Origin: an uncultured Lachnospiraceae bacterium
Lineage (GTDB): Bacteria; Bacillota; Clostridia; Lachnospirales; Lachnospiraceae
Direction: 5' to 3'
NCBI GenBank assembly: GCA_947175305.1
Contig: CAMWMO010000059.1
Location: forward strand, 1-7,625
DNA length: 7,625 bases
Below the pieces are notes generated by a model that was given only the letters and a program-made list of their open reading frames with translations, made no database searches and was not told the DNA's origin. A program made the translations under genes and the position numbers. Shown one piece after another: positions 6,284-7,625 of this stretch; positions within the stretch are counted from its first letter, which is position 1, and the number at the start of each line of letters is the position of its first letter.

Positions 6284-7270
6284 ATGAGCATAAGACTTGG
6301 TATTTTGGGCTATGGAAATCTGGGACGAGGCGTGGAATGCGCCATAAAACAGAATCCCGATATGGAGCTTGCAGCGGTGTTTACCCGCAGGGATCCGGAT
6401 AAGGTGTCGATCCTCACAAAGACTGCTGCGATCTGTCATGTGCAGGATGTGGCGGCATGGAAGGATAAGATCGATGTGATGATCCTGTGCGGCGGAAGCG
6501 CTACGGATTTGCCGGAGCAGTCGCCGGAATATGTAAAGCTGTTTAATATCGTGGACAGTTTTGATACACATGCAAAGATTCCTTCACATTTTGAAAATGT
6601 GGATAAGGCGGCAAAAGAAGCCGGCAAGGTAGGCATCATCTCAGTGGGCTGGGATCCGGGTATGTTTTCATTAAACAGAATGTATGCCTCTGCGATTCTG
6701 CCCAATGGAAAAGATTATACCTTCTGGGGGAAGGGTGTCAGCCAGGGGCATTCCGATGCGATTCGCAGGATCGAGGGCGTCAAAAACGCCAAGCAGTACA
6801 CGATCCCGGTGCAAGCCGCATTGGAAGCTGTGCGGGAGGGGAAAAATCCTGAACTATCAACCCGTGAAAAACATACCAGAGAATGTTTCGTGGTCTTAGA
6901 GGAGGGAGCGGACGCCTCCAAAGTGGAGCAGGAGATCAAGACCATGCCGAACTATTTTGCAGACTACGATACCACGGTACATTTTATCAGCGAGGAGGAG
7001 CTGTTAAGAGATCACAGCGGCATTCCTCACGGCGGATTTGTTCTCCGCAGCGGAAAGACCGGCTGGGCGGAGGAAAACAATCATCTGATCGAGTATAGCC
7101 TCAAATTGGACTCCAATCCGGAGTTTACTTCCAGTGTGATCGTGGCTTACGCGAGAGCTGCTTACCGTTTCTATCAGGAGGGACAGACGGGCTGCAAGAC
7201 GGTATTTGATATTCCGCCTGCTTATTTGAGTGCAAAAAGCGGAGAAGAGCTTAGGGCAAAAATGTTATAA
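6284..7270 (+). CDS. ddh: meso-Diaminopimelate D-dehydrogenase
   Basis: A 328-residue cytosolic NADPH-dependent enzyme that reductively aminates L-2-amino-6-oxopimelate (from tetrahydrodipicolinate) to meso-2,6-diaminopimelate in one step, giving the peptidoglycan cross-linker and lysine precursor. It resembles Corynebacterium glutamicum Ddh (320 residues) throughout. Visible features are the Rossmann motif GYGNLGRG (9-16), FTRRDPDK (33-40) for the NADPH phosphate, CGGSATDLPEQSP (69-81), VDSFDTHAKIP (90-100), SVGWDPGMFSLNR (120-132), FWGKGVSQGHSDAIRRI (147-163), TMPNYF (220-225), GIPHGG (246-251) and the substrate-binding LKLDSNPEFT (273-282). ATG 6284 is chosen because AAAGGA (6271-6276) is 7 nt upstream and the family N-terminus begins here; an in-frame upstream extension would read through the terminator and the structured RNA. 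No good promoter lies between the RNA and ddh, so expression probably depends on read-through from ssrS. Confidence 0.97.
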   Translation: MSIRLGILGYGNLGRGVECAIKQNPDMELAAVFTRRDPDKVSILTKTAAICHVQDVAAWKDKIDVMILCGGSATDLPEQSPEYVKLFNIVDSFDTHAKIPSHFENVDKAAKEAGKVGIISVGWDPGMFSLNRMYASAILPNGKDYTFWGKGVSQGHSDAIRRIEGVKNAKQYTIPVQAALEAVREGKNPELSTREKHTRECFVVLEEGADASKVEQEIKTMPNYFADYDTTVHFISEEELLRDHSGIPHGGFVLRSGKTGWAEENNHLIEYSLKLDSNPEFTSSVIVAYARAAYRFYQEGQTGCKTVFDIPPAYLSAKSGEELRAKML

Positions 7271-7294
7271 ATGGATAAAGAGCGTCGCAAATAA
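7271..7294 (+). other. Seven-codon mini-ORF linking ddh to the next gene
   Basis: ATG 7271 directly follows the ddh TAA (7268-7270) and opens a frame for MDKERRK, stopping at TAA 7292-7294, one base before the next ATG at 7296. It lacks a clear ribosome site of its own. It could permit stepwise re-initiation from ddh to the membrane protein gene, or may simply be a chance short frame. Confidence 0.3.
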
Positions 7295-7295
7295 G

Positions 7296-7625
7296 ATGAA
7301 ATTTTTAAAAAGAATCACACTGATTGCGGTGTGTGTTTCCCTGTTATATATAGCGCTGTCGGTGGGGCTTTCTTTTACGGAGCTGTCATTTCGTACTTGG
7401 GTGAAAGCGCTGGGGCGGGTGATTGTGTGGCTAATTACGCCGGGCATGATCCTCGTCCTGGCACTTTACTATTTGTACGGAAATGAACGCGTTCACGAGG
7501 CCGTTAGGGTGGTTTGTATAGCGGCGGCAGCGATTGTGGGCGGCATTTATGCTGTTTACATTTCTTTCTTGATTCTGATTCTGTCCGGAACGGAGGAGGA
7601 GCGGATGCTCACCAGACATCTTCTG
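7296..7625 (+). CDS. Uncharacterised membrane protein, N-terminal part (runs off window)
   Basis: The frame from ATG 7296 is open for 110 codons to the last base of the window, so the gene is incomplete at its 3' end. The product starts with a basic MKFLKR and has three likely membrane segments: about 7-27 (ITLIAVCVSLLYIALSVGLS), 41-61 (RVIVWLITPGMILVLALYYL) and 70-97 (rich in Ala, Ile, Val and Tyr), followed by a polar GTEEERMLTRHLL stretch. I do not recognise a family. The gap after ddh is only 25 bp and contains no promoter, so co-transcription with ddh is likely. The nearest purine-rich site, AAAGAG at 7277-7282, is 13 nt from the ATG and weak, which fits translational coupling. Continuous hydrophobic segments and coding-like composition support a real gene; the function is unknown. 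Confidence 0.72.
   Translation, partial: MKFLKRITLIAVCVSLLYIALSVGLSFTELSFRTWVKALGRVIVWLITPGMILVLALYYLYGNERVHEAVRVVCIAAAAIVGGIYAVYISFLILILSGTEEERMLTRHLL

Noticed and set aside
5973..6287. Open frame for a 104-aa protein between the chemoreceptor and ddh
   Set aside because: No ribosome site at a workable distance (CGGAGG is about 19 nt away), no recognisable family. It runs over a promoter, the paired arms of the structured RNA and a terminator hairpin, and overlaps the ddh start.

Overview
This window reads as a chromosomal segment of a motile Gram-positive anaerobe in the Clostridia, most likely the family Lachnospiraceae. The reasons are: an ATP-type PEP carboxykinase, meso-diaminopimelate dehydrogenase (the one-step lysine/peptidoglycan branch common in gut Clostridia), a short flagellin-like protein, a two-TM chemoreceptor, strong AGGAGG-type ribosome sites, and TTG-N17/18-TATAAT promoters in every real intergenic gap. 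All genes lie on the + strand. I see no mobile element, tRNA, rRNA or CRISPR array. The assignment rests on remembered family signatures, not on a search.

Layout. Bases 1-155 are the 3' end of deoC (deoxyribose-phosphate aldolase). Bases 218-313 hold a sigma-A promoter and a roughly 60-nt leader that can form two mutually exclusive hairpins, one of which hides the ribosome site. Then comes a 261-aa flagellin-like protein (314-1099) with only the conserved D0/D1 parts and an unusually charged C-terminal helix. A second sigma-A promoter drives pckA (1195-2799), which ends in a strong intrinsic terminator. A third promoter (2872-2901) drives a probable two-gene operon: a degenerate-REC/PAS/GGDEF diguanylate cyclase (2951-4186) and a methyl-accepting chemotaxis protein (4211-5941).

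The 343-bp gap between the chemoreceptor and the next real start (5942-6283) is not protein coding. It holds a fourth sigma-A promoter and a rod-shaped structured RNA of about 190 nt that I interpret as 6S RNA (ssrS), followed by a 12-bp hairpin terminator with a short U run. Directly downstream is ddh (6284-7270), with no convincing promoter of its own, so it is probably read through from ssrS. Abutting the ddh stop is a 7-codon mini-ORF and then the start of an uncharacterised membrane protein (7296 onward), cut by the right edge.

How it fits together. The flagellin-like protein, the diguanylate cyclase and the chemoreceptor form a loose motility/signalling neighbourhood around metabolic genes: pckA at the PEP-oxaloacetate node and ddh making meso-DAP for the cell wall and lysine. 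The most interesting points are the switch-like flagellin leader with evenly spaced GGA motifs (possible CsrA target), the divergent flagellin ends, the probable 6S RNA-ddh read-through unit, and the cyclase without a canonical inhibitory site.
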